A stretch of DNA of 64,000 nt from an uncultured Chlorobiaceae bacterium (GCA_903882665.1 CAIRXW010000023.1:186001-250000); one strand, 5' to 3'. Counted from the first letter of the stretch, positions 19,211-28,693 are shown. The notes: generated by a model not told the origin, from the sequence alone. Translations and numbers: made by a program.

Positions 19211-21460
19211 TCATACAACAATCCCAACCAAAGAGACCTCGGCACCCTCAGGCTTGCCGACAGCATCGAAACCCGCAACATCAGCCATATTTAAATCCGC
19301 GAGAGACTCTTTTTCCAAAGAAGCAGCCGACATATCAAGAGGTGACGCAGAGCTGGTGATAATATTTTCCAGCTCATCAAGCGTCCAGTCGGATGAAAAA
19401 TCTGCATGAGCCGAAAGCAGTAACGCTGCCGCCCCGGCAACATAGGGGGTGGCCATCGACGTTCCTGACATGGTTCCATAATAATTACCAACAAAAGTAC
19501 TGTAAACATTAACACCGGGAGCTACGACAAAATCGTAGGGAACCACATCCCCTGCACCATTACTGAACCCGGCAACCGAACCACTGCTATTAACGGCCCC
19601 AACAGCAATCCCCCCTGTCGTTTGAGCAAACAAGGCAGGGTAGCCAGGGATAGAGCTGGCGGCATTACCGGAAGCCATGCAAACCACCACACCATGACTG
19701 AGCGCATTACTTATTGCTGCCGCCATCAGCGAAGAGGAGACACCCCCGCTTGAAAGCGATAAATTAATAACATCCGCGCCATTATTGACCGCATAATTGA
19801 TACCGGCAGCCACGTCAGCAAACGTGCCACCCAACGGACCAAGCACTTTAACCACCATGATCCTGGCGTCACAGGCAACGCCCGTGACACCAACACCATT
19901 GTTCAACCCGGCAATGATACCGGCTACAACAGTACCATGAGACTGCTCATCAACCGGATCGCCATCATGGTTGAAAAAATCATACCCATGCACATCATCA
20001 ATGTACCCGTTACCATCATCATCAATACCATTTCCCGCTATTTCACCAGCATTGGTCCAGATATTTCCGGCAAGATCAGGATGCCGGTAATCAATACCGG
20101 TATCAACAACAGCGACAACCACGCCCTTTCCACTATATCCTGCGCCCCACGCATCCGGAGCGTGAACCATGTTCAGGCCCCAATCTTTTGCCCCCCAGCC
20201 ATCGCCAAAAAGAGCTGCGTCCGGTATTGTTTTACCCGTAGCACTCTCCAGCATTCGATCCAGATCGAGCAAGCCATGCCCTGACCTCGGATCCCATCCC
20301 GACACCGTCGAAAAGTCGTACATTGCACTTGCAGCACAACCGTTACCGGCAAGGTCCCTGACTGAGCCCGCATCCAGCGTCACAAAATAGTGCATCACAT
20401 CCGCCAAATCAGCCGACGGATCAATCGTGAGCTGTTTGCCCAAAATCGTGAGATTCCCGCTTGTCGCCACATCATAGCTCTCGACAACCGGGCCGGTAAA
20501 CGATCCGCTATGGATCTGAATGACACCAACCCCCTTTTCAATTGCTTCACTGAAGGTAAAAACAATATTGCTGTCAACTGCGACCCCGAGAGCTGCATCA
20601 AAAGGATTAAAACTGACAATAGCAGGCAACGTCCTATCAACAAGAGGGGGGAGCGGAGCACGAAACCCCTGCTCAATCTCGTACCGGCCATGCTCAATAT
20701 AATGTTTTGCTGCTGCGTCATAGTCGGTACCCAGCCAGTTAAACAAATCAGCATTTGCCGCAAGATAGGCCGCCGCATCAAACGAAAAAGAGCGGTTCTC
20801 GTTGCGGCCATAGAGAATGTAATGCTCCGTTGCTCTCACGGCATCTGCTCCCAGCCAATCCATCAAGTCAGGGTTTGATGCAAGGTAATCCCATGCATCA
20901 AAACTTATGGAACGGTTTTCCGCCCTGGCATAGGTGTTGTAATGCAAAGCGGCTGCATCGGCATCAGTGGCCAGCCAGTTCATCAAATCACTCCAGGAGG
21001 CCAGATACTCCCAACTCTCCAGAGAACCGCCCACCATCGGGGCAAGGCTCGCTGTTACAAAATGGTACGCCTCCGACCCGGCATAACTGTTACCGGCAAG
21101 ATCTTTAACCGTACCGGGGTCAAAGGTGACAAAATATTGCGTGCTGCCGAGCAAATCAACCGTCGGGTTGACGGTGAGGCTATGACCGGCAACGGTGAGC
21201 CTCCCACTCGTCGCCGCATCAAAACTCTCCACCAGCGGGCCGGTTGGCGAACCACTATGGAGCTCAATCACGCCCTTCCCCCTCCCGATCACCTCACTGA
21301 AGGTAAGCACCATATCACTCCCGACAGCCACACCGGACGCTCCATCCGTCGGGCTGAACGAGGAAACCCTCGGAAGCGTATTATCAACCGCAACAGGGTC
21401 TACCCATGTAAAATCATACCCCACACTGCCAGCAAACTCCTCGATAGATCGGCGTGACAT
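19211..21460 (-). CDS. Subtilisin-like serine protease with Ig-like and W-E-Y-L modules
   Basis: A 749-residue protein. Residues about 28-137 are a bacterial Ig-like (SwmB/Big_5 type) domain (VSSFSPTDGASGVAV ... FVTFDPGTVKDLAGN). Residues 145-265 hold three W-E-Y-L/H-Y modules. Residues about 277-386 are a second copy of the Ig-like domain, and about 410-700 are a peptidase S8 domain. The catalytic triad is intact: Asp453 (VAVVDTGIDYRHPDLAGN), His508 (SHGTVVAGIIAG) and Ser668 (GTSMATPYVAGAAAL). A Ca-binding-like insert GNGIDDDGNGYIDD lies near 477. There is no signal peptide and no long propeptide; the N-terminus begins MSRRSIEEFAG. That is unusual for a subtilase and, with the modules shared with the RTX proteins, suggests export by the same unidentified route. 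A plausible role is processing or shedding of the surface proteins. Confidence 0.92.
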   Translation of the reverse strand: MSRRSIEEFAGSVGYDFTWVDPVAVDNTLPRVSSFSPTDGASGVAVGSDMVLTFSEVIGRGKGVIELHSGSPTGPLVESFDAATSGRLTVAGHSLTVNPTVDLLGSTQYFVTFDPGTVKDLAGNSYAGSEAYHFVTASLAPMVGGSLESWEYLASWSDLMNWLATDADAAALHYNTYARAENRSISFDAWDYLASNPDLMDWLGADAVRATEHYILYGRNENRSFSFDAAAYLAANADLFNWLGTDYDAAAKHYIEHGRYEIEQGFRAPLPPLVDRTLPAIVSFNPFDAALGVAVDSNIVFTFSEAIEKGVGVIQIHSGSFTGPVVESYDVATSGNLTILGKQLTIDPSADLADVMHYFVTLDAGSVRDLAGNGCAASAMYDFSTVSGWDPRSGHGLLDLDRMLESATGKTIPDAALFGDGWGAKDWGLNMVHAPDAWGAGYSGKGVVVAVVDTGIDYRHPDLAGNIWTNAGEIAGNGIDDDGNGYIDDVHGYDFFNHDGDPVDEQSHGTVVAGIIAGLNNGVGVTGVACDARIMVVKVLGPLGGTFADVAAGINYAVNNGADVINLSLSSGGVSSSLMAAAISNALSHGVVVCMASGNAASSIPGYPALFAQTTGGIAVGAVNSSGSVAGFSNGAGDVVPYDFVVAPGVNVYSTFVGNYYGTMSGTSMATPYVAGAAALLLSAHADFSSDWTLDELENIITSSASPLDMSAASLEKESLADLNMADVAGFDAVGKPEGAEVSLVGIVV
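20660..21022 (-). repeat. Three W-E-Y-L/H-Y-x-G modules inside the protease
   Basis: Three tandem units of 37-41 residues ([49 protein letters not shown], each ending in HY and an Arg/Asn-rich turn) are inserted between the two Ig-like domains. They are the same module as at the N-termini of RTX-1 and RTX-2. Confidence 0.85.
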
Positions 21461-21504
21461 CTGCGTTACTCTCTTTTATGAGATAAAAAGCCTCAACTCG
21501 CGCC

Positions 21505-21535
21505 CCTCCCCCATTCTCGCGAAAACGGGGGGAGG
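21505..21535. repeat. G/C-run palindrome between uxs and the protease gene
   Basis: CCTCCCCC pairs with GGGGGGAGG around a loop containing TCGCGA. It lies about 90 bases past the stop of the minus-strand uxs-like gene and upstream of the protease start. It could be a terminator or a repeated extragenic palindrome like that at 11779-11812. Confidence 0.45.
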
Positions 21536-21627
21536 AAAAACACGCACAACACACATCAAAAAAAACAACAACTCCCGTTGAATGGTTCCATGTGACTGCA
21601 AAAAGCTTTGGCAGATTCAGCTCCACC

Positions 21628-22569
21628 TCATCCCATGATTTCCACAAAATAGCGTATTGTCTCCTTCAAGCCATCCTCAAGCGTCACCTTCGGAGCCCAG
21701 CCAAGATGACGGCTGGCAAGCGTTGTATCAGGCTTGCGTTGTTTCGGATCATCCTCCGGCAAGGGCTCAAACCGCAATTTTGAACGGCTCCCGGTAAGAC
21801 GCAGAACCTGCTCGGCAAGCTCCCTCATCGTGTACTCTGAAGCATTTCCAAGATTGACCGGGCCGATAAACGATGCAGGAGCGTGCATCATAGCCTCCAT
21901 ACCATCCAAAAGATCGTCCACATAACAAAAACTTCTGCTCTGCGAACCATCCCCGTATATGGTAATATCAATCCCTTTGAGCGCCTGCACAATAAAATTG
22001 CTCACAACACGGCCATCATTGGGATGCATCCGGGGACCGTAGGTATTGAAAATACGCACCACCTTGATCTCCAGAGCGTGCTGCCGCCAATAATCGAAAA
22101 AGAGCGTTTCAGCACACCGCTTCCCCTCATCGTAGCAAGAGCGGATACCAACAGGATTAACCCTGCCCCAGTAACTTTCAGGCTGGGGATGCAGCTCCGG
22201 GTCTCCATACACCTCCGAAGTACTTGCCTGAAGAATACGCGCCTTCAGCCTCTTGGCCAGACCAAGCATATTGATGGCACCATGAACGCTCGTCTTCGTC
22301 GTCTGCACCGGATCATGCTGATAATGCAGAGGAGAGGCCGGGCAGGCCAAATTAAAGATTCGGTCTACCTCCACATAGAGAGGAAAACAGACATCATGAC
22401 GCAGCAACTCAAATCTTCTGTTACCAAGAAGATGCTCAACATTACGGCGCGACCCGGTAAAAAAATTATCGACACACAACACCTCCTCGCCCCTCCGGAT
22501 CAAGCGGTCGCACAAATGAGATCCCAAAAAACCGGCCCCGCCGGTAATCAAATAACGCAATTGTTCCAT
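21628..22569 (-). CDS. UDP-glucuronate decarboxylase-like SDR (UDP-xylose synthase)
   Basis: A 313-residue extended short-chain dehydrogenase. The NAD site is [14 protein letters not shown] near residue 10; the active-site region is STSEVYGDP and YDEGKR (Y-x3-K); [20 protein letters not shown] follows, very characteristic of UDP-xylose synthase (UXS). The enzyme converts UDP-glucuronate to UDP-xylose with internal NAD cycling, giving a pentose donor for glycosyltransferases. It sits among glycosyltransferase genes and likely supplies them. A dTDP-glucose 4,6-dehydratase role is less likely given the YDEGKR and [11 protein letters not shown] motifs. Confidence 0.88.
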   Translation of the reverse strand: MEQLRYLITGGAGFLGSHLCDRLIRRGEEVLCVDNFFTGSRRNVEHLLGNRRFELLRHDVCFPLYVEVDRIFNLACPASPLHYQHDPVQTTKTSVHGAINMLGLAKRLKARILQASTSEVYGDPELHPQPESYWGRVNPVGIRSCYDEGKRCAETLFFDYWRQHALEIKVVRIFNTYGPRMHPNDGRVVSNFIVQALKGIDITIYGDGSQSRSFCYVDDLLDGMEAMMHAPASFIGPVNLGNASEYTMRELAEQVLRLTGSRSKLRFEPLPEDDPKQRKPDTTLASRHLGWAPKVTLEDGLKETIRYFVEIMG

Positions 22570-22617
22570 AGCTTCCCTGTTTTATTGAGACTCCACCATA
22601 CCGTAAAAAGGAGCGGT

Positions 22618-23481
22618 TCAGCGTCGGACGGTCATCGCAGAAAACCGGTCATCCAGATGCTCTATTTCAAGAAAAGCGGCATCAGGCCCCGCAGCCTTGT
22701 ATATCGCAAACTGTTTCAAAATACCGAGTGTGGCCGCACTTTCGAGCGGCCCGATGAACGATGCATCAAGCGACTTCCATGCAGCATTTTTTCTCCACCC
22801 ATCAAGCTGCGCACGGCTGACGGCAAAAAAACCTGAATGAGGATTCCGGGCCCTCTCAAAAGAGATCGACCGGCCAAACACCTCACCCTGCAGGGCCGAC
22901 TCAGCGGCAACCAACTGAAGAAAAGGATCAATAAAGCCAGCTCTCAAATCAAAATCCACATAGGTCTTCAGATAGCGGGCACGGGCATTCCACTCATAAC
23001 GGTTCGGAGCAAGAAGGACTTCTTCACCGAACAGCCGCTGAAACCACCCCAGCTTCTCAAAAAGAAAGGCATCGTGCATACACAAATCATCCTCTGAAAA
23101 CACAAACCAGTCATAGGCATCGGCCGCTCTCTCCATCAAAGAATAGGCGGCAAAACCAAGGAAACGGGGATTGCTGATCTGTACCGATACTTTGCGCACC
23201 GCATACCTCTCCATCATCTGCCGGTCAAGCAGATGATGATTTTCGTGCACCATCACACAAATATCGAGATGCGTCACACGGGAGGGAAGGGGCCGTACAC
23301 CAACATCATTGGGCGGCGTATAGGTCAACAAACCTGAAGGGCCCGAAAAAATTCCCCGCCACGACTCAAGCACAAGCCGGAAAACATCCCGCCGTTGATT
23401 CACCCTTTTCGGGTCTACCGAAGAGTGCCGGGCACCCTCTTCGGGTTTAAAATAGTGAGGAATGCAAAGAAGAGCCCGCAT
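22618..23481 (-). CDS. Putative GT-A-like glycosyltransferase or conserved hypothetical of the glycan locus
   Basis: 287 residues from the ATG at 23481; a TTG start at 23511 would add 10. I do not recognise a named family. Visible features are MRALLCIPHYFKPEEG at the N-terminus, a hydrophobic strand ending in WFVFSEDDLCMHDAF near residue 130, which resembles the acidic metal site of GT-A enzymes, and a later ARNPHSGFFAVS segment. The context (GT4 44-74 bases upstream, UXS downstream, same strand) supports a role in glycan assembly. The sugar transferase call is inference from the acidic motif and position. Confidence 0.6.
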   Translation of the reverse strand: MRALLCIPHYFKPEEGARHSSVDPKRVNQRRDVFRLVLESWRGIFSGPSGLLTYTPPNDVGVRPLPSRVTHLDICVMVHENHHLLDRQMMERYAVRKVSVQISNPRFLGFAAYSLMERAADAYDWFVFSEDDLCMHDAFLFEKLGWFQRLFGEEVLLAPNRYEWNARARYLKTYVDFDLRAGFIDPFLQLVAAESALQGEVFGRSISFERARNPHSGFFAVSRAQLDGWRKNAAWKSLDASFIGPLESAATLGILKQFAIYKAAGPDAAFLEIEHLDDRFSAMTVRR

Positions 23482-23524
23482 AGGGTAAAAATAAATGGCA
23501 ATTTCAGGCAAGACTCATTGCAGT

Positions 23525-24763
23525 TCAAGCCAGTGCGTGCACCCACTCCAACTGCCTTGGCAAGCAGACGCTCTCAAGGTCATAATTTTTTTGGGCAAAG
23601 GCACGGGCATTGGCCCCAAGCCTCGCCCGCGCGGCAGGGTCATCGAGCAACGAACAAACCTCACGCACAAAGCCGGCCCCATCAAAAAAATCAACCAGGC
23701 GGCCCGTCTCATCATGCGTGATCGCCTCCTGCACCGGAGTGGTATTGCTCGCCACAATGGCACAACCAATACTCATCGCCTCCAGCAGACTCCAGGAGAG
23801 CACAAACGGATAAGTCAGATAAACATGAACCATCGAGAGCTGCAACAGCATAATAAACTCACGATACGGTATCTGGCCCAAAAAATGAACCCGCGCCCAA
23901 TCACCGTCACTGATCTGCGGACGCACCTCACTGGCAAAAATCTGCTTCCACGTTCGCCCGTCTGCCGGCTTTTGGCCATAGCTCACCCCATCCCCCCCCA
24001 CAATCATGATACGGACATGAGGCCGTTGACGGAGAAGTTCCGGCAAGGAGCGCATGAAAATATGGTACCCGCGGTAAGGCTCAAGGTTACGGTTGACAAA
24101 AGTGATCACCTCATCACCCTTCCTAAACATGACCGAGCCCTTATTGAAGGTCAACCGGGCATCCGGGTTCGGCACAAGAGCAGCCGTATCAATACCATCA
24201 TGGATCACGGCAATCTTGGAGCGGAACGGCTCGGGAAAGGTACTTGCCTGCCAGCGGGTAGGAGAGAGTGCCGCATCAGCAACATCAAAATGGAGGATGT
24301 TGTTCACATTCTTCATCCTCAGACGGCACACATCACGCTCCCCTCCCGAGGAGGGAAACTCAGGATCAAAACCACAATCCGCCCCTTCAGCATGATAGAA
24401 AAACTCACCATAAATGGCAAGTTTGGCCGAAGGCCACACCTCTTTCAAAAACAGGCTCTCCCCCCACCCTGGATGGGCAATAATAATATCAGGCATCAAC
24501 CCGCTCTTTCGCAACTGCAAGGCCGCCAAAAAACAGGCCTCGGCGCGAATAATTTTTGACTCAAAATCAGATACCCAGGGATGTACATTCGGAGTTGAAC
24601 TACGGGTAGTGCCATAAGAGACAATCTCCACCCCCCGCCACCGTTCATGCTTTGCGCTCTTCAGCACCATGGCCACAACACTATTGGCCGGGTTCGCCGC
24701 AAGAGCAGGCGCCAGATGCTTGAACTGGGCCGGAAAGTTCTGATGGATAAAAAGAATCTTCAT
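23525..24763 (-). CDS. Glycosyltransferase family 4 protein
   Basis: A 412-residue GT-B enzyme. The N-terminus MKILFIHQNFPAQFKHLAPAL and the segment PDIIIAHPGWGESLFLKEV mark the GT4-like acceptor domain. The C-terminal donor domain has ITFVNRNLEPYRGYHIFMR, MIVGGDGVSYG, and a final acidic site SWSLLEAMSIGCAIVASNT. It likely elongates a surface polysaccharide or a glycan on an exported protein; sugar and acceptor are unknown. It belongs to the tight minus-strand run with short gaps to both neighbours. Confidence 0.88.
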   Translation of the reverse strand: MKILFIHQNFPAQFKHLAPALAANPANSVVAMVLKSAKHERWRGVEIVSYGTTRSSTPNVHPWVSDFESKIIRAEACFLAALQLRKSGLMPDIIIAHPGWGESLFLKEVWPSAKLAIYGEFFYHAEGADCGFDPEFPSSGGERDVCRLRMKNVNNILHFDVADAALSPTRWQASTFPEPFRSKIAVIHDGIDTAALVPNPDARLTFNKGSVMFRKGDEVITFVNRNLEPYRGYHIFMRSLPELLRQRPHVRIMIVGGDGVSYGQKPADGRTWKQIFASEVRPQISDGDWARVHFLGQIPYREFIMLLQLSMVHVYLTYPFVLSWSLLEAMSIGCAIVASNTTPVQEAITHDETGRLVDFFDGAGFVREVCSLLDDPAARARLGANARAFAQKNYDLESVCLPRQLEWVHALA

Positions 24764-24801
24764 GTTCTCAGGATAATGATGGAGAGAATATTCCGCTTCA
24801 C

Positions 24802-25206
24802 TCAGTAGGCGTTATACGACTTTTCCTCAACAATGGCACTGCCAAGCAACGCATTGATTTGCCGCTTGATGGCCGCCCGTTGATCATTGCCGAAATAGAC
24901 CTCCCTTGCAAGCTGAACAAAATGATGGTCAAAACATTGCCGCCGCTCACACTCCCGCTTGCCATCCTCCACATCCCACAACCGTTCATTAATCCGTTTC
25001 AGCTCATCCGTCCGTAGCCGGAGCTCTGCCGGAAAGCGCTGAAGATCACCAACCACACCAGATATCGCACACAACTCGCGCTCAACATTGGCAAGCTTTT
25101 CTGAACCAGCAAACTTTTCAACCTTGATTTGTAAAATCGTCATTTTGTCGAATACCTCTCCCCATGAAACCGGCAAAAGAGGCATATCAGGCCAATGGTG
25201 CAACAT
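24802..25206 (-). CDS. DUF6165-like small protein
   Basis: A 134-residue soluble protein, strongly charged and helical. The segment SWGEVFDKMTILQIKVEKF near residue 15 resembles the G-E-x-x-D-K-x-T-I-L-x-I-K signature of the DUF6165 family, often found beside glycosyltransferases. No catalytic motif is evident. It is tightly placed between GT4 (38 bp) and the GT9-type gene (34 bp), so it is probably cotranscribed and works in the same glycan pathway. Function unknown. Confidence 0.65.
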   Translation of the reverse strand: MLHHWPDMPLLPVSWGEVFDKMTILQIKVEKFAGSEKLANVERELCAISGVVGDLQRFPAELRLRTDELKRINERLWDVEDGKRECERRQCFDHHFVQLAREVYFGNDQRAAIKRQINALLGSAIVEEKSYNAY

Positions 25207-25240
25207 CGTCTTCTTTCCTGTAAGTTAAATTGAGTGATGA

Positions 25241-27331
25241 TCAACCCGTAACAATCCGCTTCATGCCATGCCCCTCAAGCTTGAGATGGTCAGATACGGC
25301 CAGCAGCATCATCGGGCCATCCTCACGCTGCTCAAGATATTCCACCCAGCACTGATAGTGAAGCGGTACGAGAAACGCGGCAATATTGGCAACCTCTTTA
25401 CCGCTGAAAATGGGCGAACAGAGCACCGGGACCCTGGTACGCTTCAGGGTTTCAATGGCCGATTCGAGCGCAAGGAGATGCGGCATCGGAGCAAAACTGA
25501 AAAGACCGGAAAGCTGCTGAAGTTCAAGCGCATCGAGAGGGCGCGCATCCAGCCTTCGCTCCTTTTTAAGGCTTCCCCAACGAAGGGGAGTCGTTTCACA
25601 AAGGGCATCTTCACCGGCAATGGAGACCTGCCTGCTCAAAGCCGGCATCGTATCGTACCAGGAAATGTCGACATAACCGGCCCGATCGAGCAGATCCATA
25701 CCAATAAGCGTGCGGCGCAACGGACGCGGTTCAAAAAGATGGAGCTTGCCCTCGCAACCAAGCTTTTCGGCAAGCAACAGCGGAAAGGTGCTTTGAGCTG
25801 GCGCAAGCACAACCGCTGTCCCCCCCGGCTTGAGCAGACTGCGCATCACACTGCCCTGACGCATGACAGCACGATCCCAGATTGCAGAAGGGTTTTCAAA
25901 AGGGAGCCGTCGCCCCGCCGGTGTTTCAAGGTAACGGGGCGTTTTATGCGGAGCATGAAAAAAGCGCAACCCCTTATGCGATGAGGCCTGCTGGCGCTTT
26001 TCCATCTTGATACGGAGCTCCTGCAAAACCTCCTGCGCCTCAAATTTCGTCCATGCAAGAGTATAGGCATCCTTGATCGACTCCCACTCCTCTGTATCCT
26101 TGACCTTGAACTTGCGGTAAGCAGGCAACTCCGCTCCACCCGGCACCAGCATACCATGATGCAGCGGATAGAAGGGATAGGCATCCGGTGGTATGGACGC
26201 AAAAAGGCCAACCGTCGGCACACCTGCCGCATCGGCCACATGAATGGCAAAGGTATCGACCGTAATGACGCCGTCCAACTGCGCAACAAGAGCCTGAAAC
26301 TTCTGTGGCGAGTTGATCTTCGCCGACAGGTCAAAGAGCCGCGGATGTTCCAGCTTCAACGGCCGATCAACAACAAGCTGCAAATCCGGATCCAGCTCAA
26401 GCAGCTTTTGTACAAAAAGCACCGCACTCTCATCCGGAAAACTGCGAAGCGGCACACTTGCCTTAGGGTTAAAGAGAACCCGTTTACCGGGTATCGCCCG
26501 CAAAAGCTCTGCAACATGCGTCGAGACCTCCCACGACATATTGAGAATATTGCGCTTGCGATCGGCTGGAACCGCCGCCGGATCAAGCCCGCTCCACCAC
26601 AAAAACCACTCCACCATCGGCATTTCCGTGATACGAGGCAGGCCGATAAGGCCGGTAAAATCGAAATAGGCATCGTAGCGGGCAAAATCGGAAACCGACG
26701 GCCCCACCACATGCAGCTCACCCACCCACGGCTCATGGCCAACAATATCCAGATTGGCCGGATTCCCTGAACTGCACAAAAGCATGTCGAGAAGAAAACC
26801 CGGCAAGGAGTGACGAAGCGTTTCAACAACAAAACGAATGGCCGTCATGCCAATCAGGCAATCACCAAGGTTGGTACCAAAAGCCGCCACCACCGCAATG
26901 CGAAAATGGCGTTTAGCCGGGTTACGCGCAACAAGGGCAGCCAACTGGAGAGGCAAAGGCGCCAGCTCTTCATGACGATGCAACCCCTCCCCGACAAGGT
27001 GGCTGCTGATCCGTCCCAGACGCACAGGCAACCCCGACCACGAAAGCAACATCTTGTCGCCAAGCAAGGTCATCTTGCCTTCACCTGGTGCAGCATCCTT
27101 TTCAGCCGCAGAGTCAGCCGCTTTTTCAGCCCATTCTCCACCACTCTCCTCCGCTTTTACAAGCCTCTTCTGCTGCTCGTCAAGCGCCTTCTGCACCAAA
27201 ACAGCTTCACCCCCGGTATCAATCGTCAACCGATCAAGGGGAATAGTGGTACCGGCAGGTTTAGCGCGATAGTGACGGCTGAATTGAGCGGTCGTAACGG
27301 TTACCTCTTCAGGAGCAATAAAAGCAAGCAT
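25241..27331 (-). CDS. GT9 (heptosyltransferase-like) fusion protein with FkbM-like C-terminal region
   Basis: A 696-residue protein in three parts. Residues 1-135 have no recognised domain and include an Ala/Glu-rich stretch. Residues about 140-430 resemble GT9 ADP-heptose:LPS heptosyltransferases: VAAFGTNLGDCLIGMTAIRF early, RVLFNPKASVPLRSFP in the middle, and the donor-site strand LDGVITVDTFAIHVADAAGVPTVGLF, which is the usual D-T-x-x-x-H-x-A-x-A signature. Residues about 480-690 resemble a class I methyltransferase or FkbM-type fold (GGTAVVLAPAQSTFPLLLA, then KLHLFEPRP). It may both transfer and modify a sugar, or the tail may be a degenerate binding domain. It ends 34 bases before the DUF6165-like gene. 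Confidence 0.75.
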   Translation of the reverse strand: MLAFIAPEEVTVTTAQFSRHYRAKPAGTTIPLDRLTIDTGGEAVLVQKALDEQQKRLVKAEESGGEWAEKAADSAAEKDAAPGEGKMTLLGDKMLLSWSGLPVRLGRISSHLVGEGLHRHEELAPLPLQLAALVARNPAKRHFRIAVVAAFGTNLGDCLIGMTAIRFVVETLRHSLPGFLLDMLLCSSGNPANLDIVGHEPWVGELHVVGPSVSDFARYDAYFDFTGLIGLPRITEMPMVEWFLWWSGLDPAAVPADRKRNILNMSWEVSTHVAELLRAIPGKRVLFNPKASVPLRSFPDESAVLFVQKLLELDPDLQLVVDRPLKLEHPRLFDLSAKINSPQKFQALVAQLDGVITVDTFAIHVADAAGVPTVGLFASIPPDAYPFYPLHHGMLVPGGAELPAYRKFKVKDTEEWESIKDAYTLAWTKFEAQEVLQELRIKMEKRQQASSHKGLRFFHAPHKTPRYLETPAGRRLPFENPSAIWDRAVMRQGSVMRSLLKPGGTAVVLAPAQSTFPLLLAEKLGCEGKLHLFEPRPLRRTLIGMDLLDRAGYVDISWYDTMPALSRQVSIAGEDALCETTPLRWGSLKKERRLDARPLDALELQQLSGLFSFAPMPHLLALESAIETLKRTRVPVLCSPIFSGKEVANIAAFLVPLHYQCWVEYLEQREDGPMMLLAVSDHLKLEGHGMKRIVTG

Positions 27332-27361
27332 AACTTCTTTTTAAATTTTTACAAGATAACC

Positions 27362-28669
27362 TTAACTTTCGAGCCGCACAAACTCTTCACGCTTCAACCC
27401 CGCTCCCCAGTCGATAGCGGCAACCTCCCGGACAGTGACCACCAGTTGAGAGTCAATCTTTAAAACAAGCGTTCGAAGTGCTTCCACCTCTTCGACGCTG
27501 AGAGGGCGAGTGGCGCGCACAAAAAAATCAATATCACTATTTTTTTGCTGAACCAGACGAAACTCCCTGATTTCAGGAATTTTGGCAACATCATCGCCAT
27601 GAAAGACCATCGGCCGCATCTCACCATCCGGCAACCTGACCAAATTCCGTCTTCGTCCCCACAACCGTTTGATCACCGGGAGCCTGATGCCACAATCGCA
27701 CTCCTCTCCCCATTCAGCAATATCGCCAATATCATACCGGATAATCGGCATGGCATAGCTCTGCAGGCTGGTCACCAGGACCCTCCCGGCCACCCCTGGA
27801 GGGCAAGGGTTGAGCGCTTCATCCACTATCTCGATAATGGTCGTACCAGCCATCACATGCAGATGCTCATGCGCTGGGCACTGCAACGCCAGCCACCCGC
27901 ACTCTTCGCACGAATAGCGGTCTATGATTTCAGCGCCAAAAGCCTTGCGGCACACCTCCCGCTGCCGAGGGGTAACCCGCTCATATTGCGAAATAATCTG
28001 GCGTAACGGAACTATTTTGCCTTGCCGCAAAAACACCTCACCAATTGCCGCTGCCCTGAAAGCGGTCGCCTTCAAATAGGCTGGCTGATGCTCCAGAACC
28101 AATGCCGCCTCCTCCTCAGTGGAACAATTTGAGGTGAACCGGTTTGTCACACAACCGCCACCCTGAAACGGGGCAAACAACGACCCCCAGTCAGGACGCA
28201 CACTATCGGCATCCGCACTGAAAATGAGGAGGGGAAGCCGGGCATCGCGGCCATGCCACTCATGATCGATCAGTGAAACCGCGCCATAGAGCAGATTAAA
28301 GGCGGCACTGAACTTCTCAACCCGTACCGGCAAACCGGTAGAACCGGAGGTTGTACTGGTAAAGATCTCTTTTGCTGTCCAGTCAGGATGCCATGCCCTC
28401 ACCTCGTCAACATGCTCCTGCAAATCACTCCGCATCAGGGGAGGAAGCTGTGCCAGAACCGTGAAAAGTGAGCCCGCCTGCTGAGGGTAACCAGCCAGAG
28501 TGAGGCGGTTACGCCACCATGCGGAACAGTTGCAGGCGTGGTTGAAGAGCAGCTTCAACTGCGACTCCTGCATGGTACGCTGCTTCGGCACGGAGAGCGT
28601 CTCCATCTTGCGTAACCACGACTTTACCTCTAAAAGAGCCGCCTGTGAACTATCCTGTTTCGGTTCCAT
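27362..28669 (-). CDS. Adenylate-forming ligase, phenylacetate-CoA ligase/CapK-like
   Basis: 435 residues from the ATG at 28669 (AGGCAG upstream). Upstream in-frame codons run back through the terminator of RTX-2, so longer starts are unlikely. The P-loop-like adenylation motif is TSTTSGSTGLPVRVEKF near residue 115; a second core motif is MPIIRYDIGDIAEWG, and a Cys pair CDCGIRLP follows, as in PaaK/CapK proteins. A CEECGWLALQCPAHEHLH segment may hold a metal. These enzymes activate a carboxylate as an adenylate and transfer it to CoA or another acceptor; CapK-like members occur in capsule loci. Here it could activate an acyl or aromatic acid that decorates the glycan. The substrate is not readable. 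Confidence 0.8.
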   Translation of the reverse strand: MEPKQDSSQAALLEVKSWLRKMETLSVPKQRTMQESQLKLLFNHACNCSAWWRNRLTLAGYPQQAGSLFTVLAQLPPLMRSDLQEHVDEVRAWHPDWTAKEIFTSTTSGSTGLPVRVEKFSAAFNLLYGAVSLIDHEWHGRDARLPLLIFSADADSVRPDWGSLFAPFQGGGCVTNRFTSNCSTEEEAALVLEHQPAYLKATAFRAAAIGEVFLRQGKIVPLRQIISQYERVTPRQREVCRKAFGAEIIDRYSCEECGWLALQCPAHEHLHVMAGTTIIEIVDEALNPCPPGVAGRVLVTSLQSYAMPIIRYDIGDIAEWGEECDCGIRLPVIKRLWGRRRNLVRLPDGEMRPMVFHGDDVAKIPEIREFRLVQQKNSDIDFFVRATRPLSVEEVEALRTLVLKIDSQLVVTVREVAAIDWGAGLKREEFVRLES

Positions 28670-28693
28670 TCTGCCTGTTTTACTTTTTGTCAT

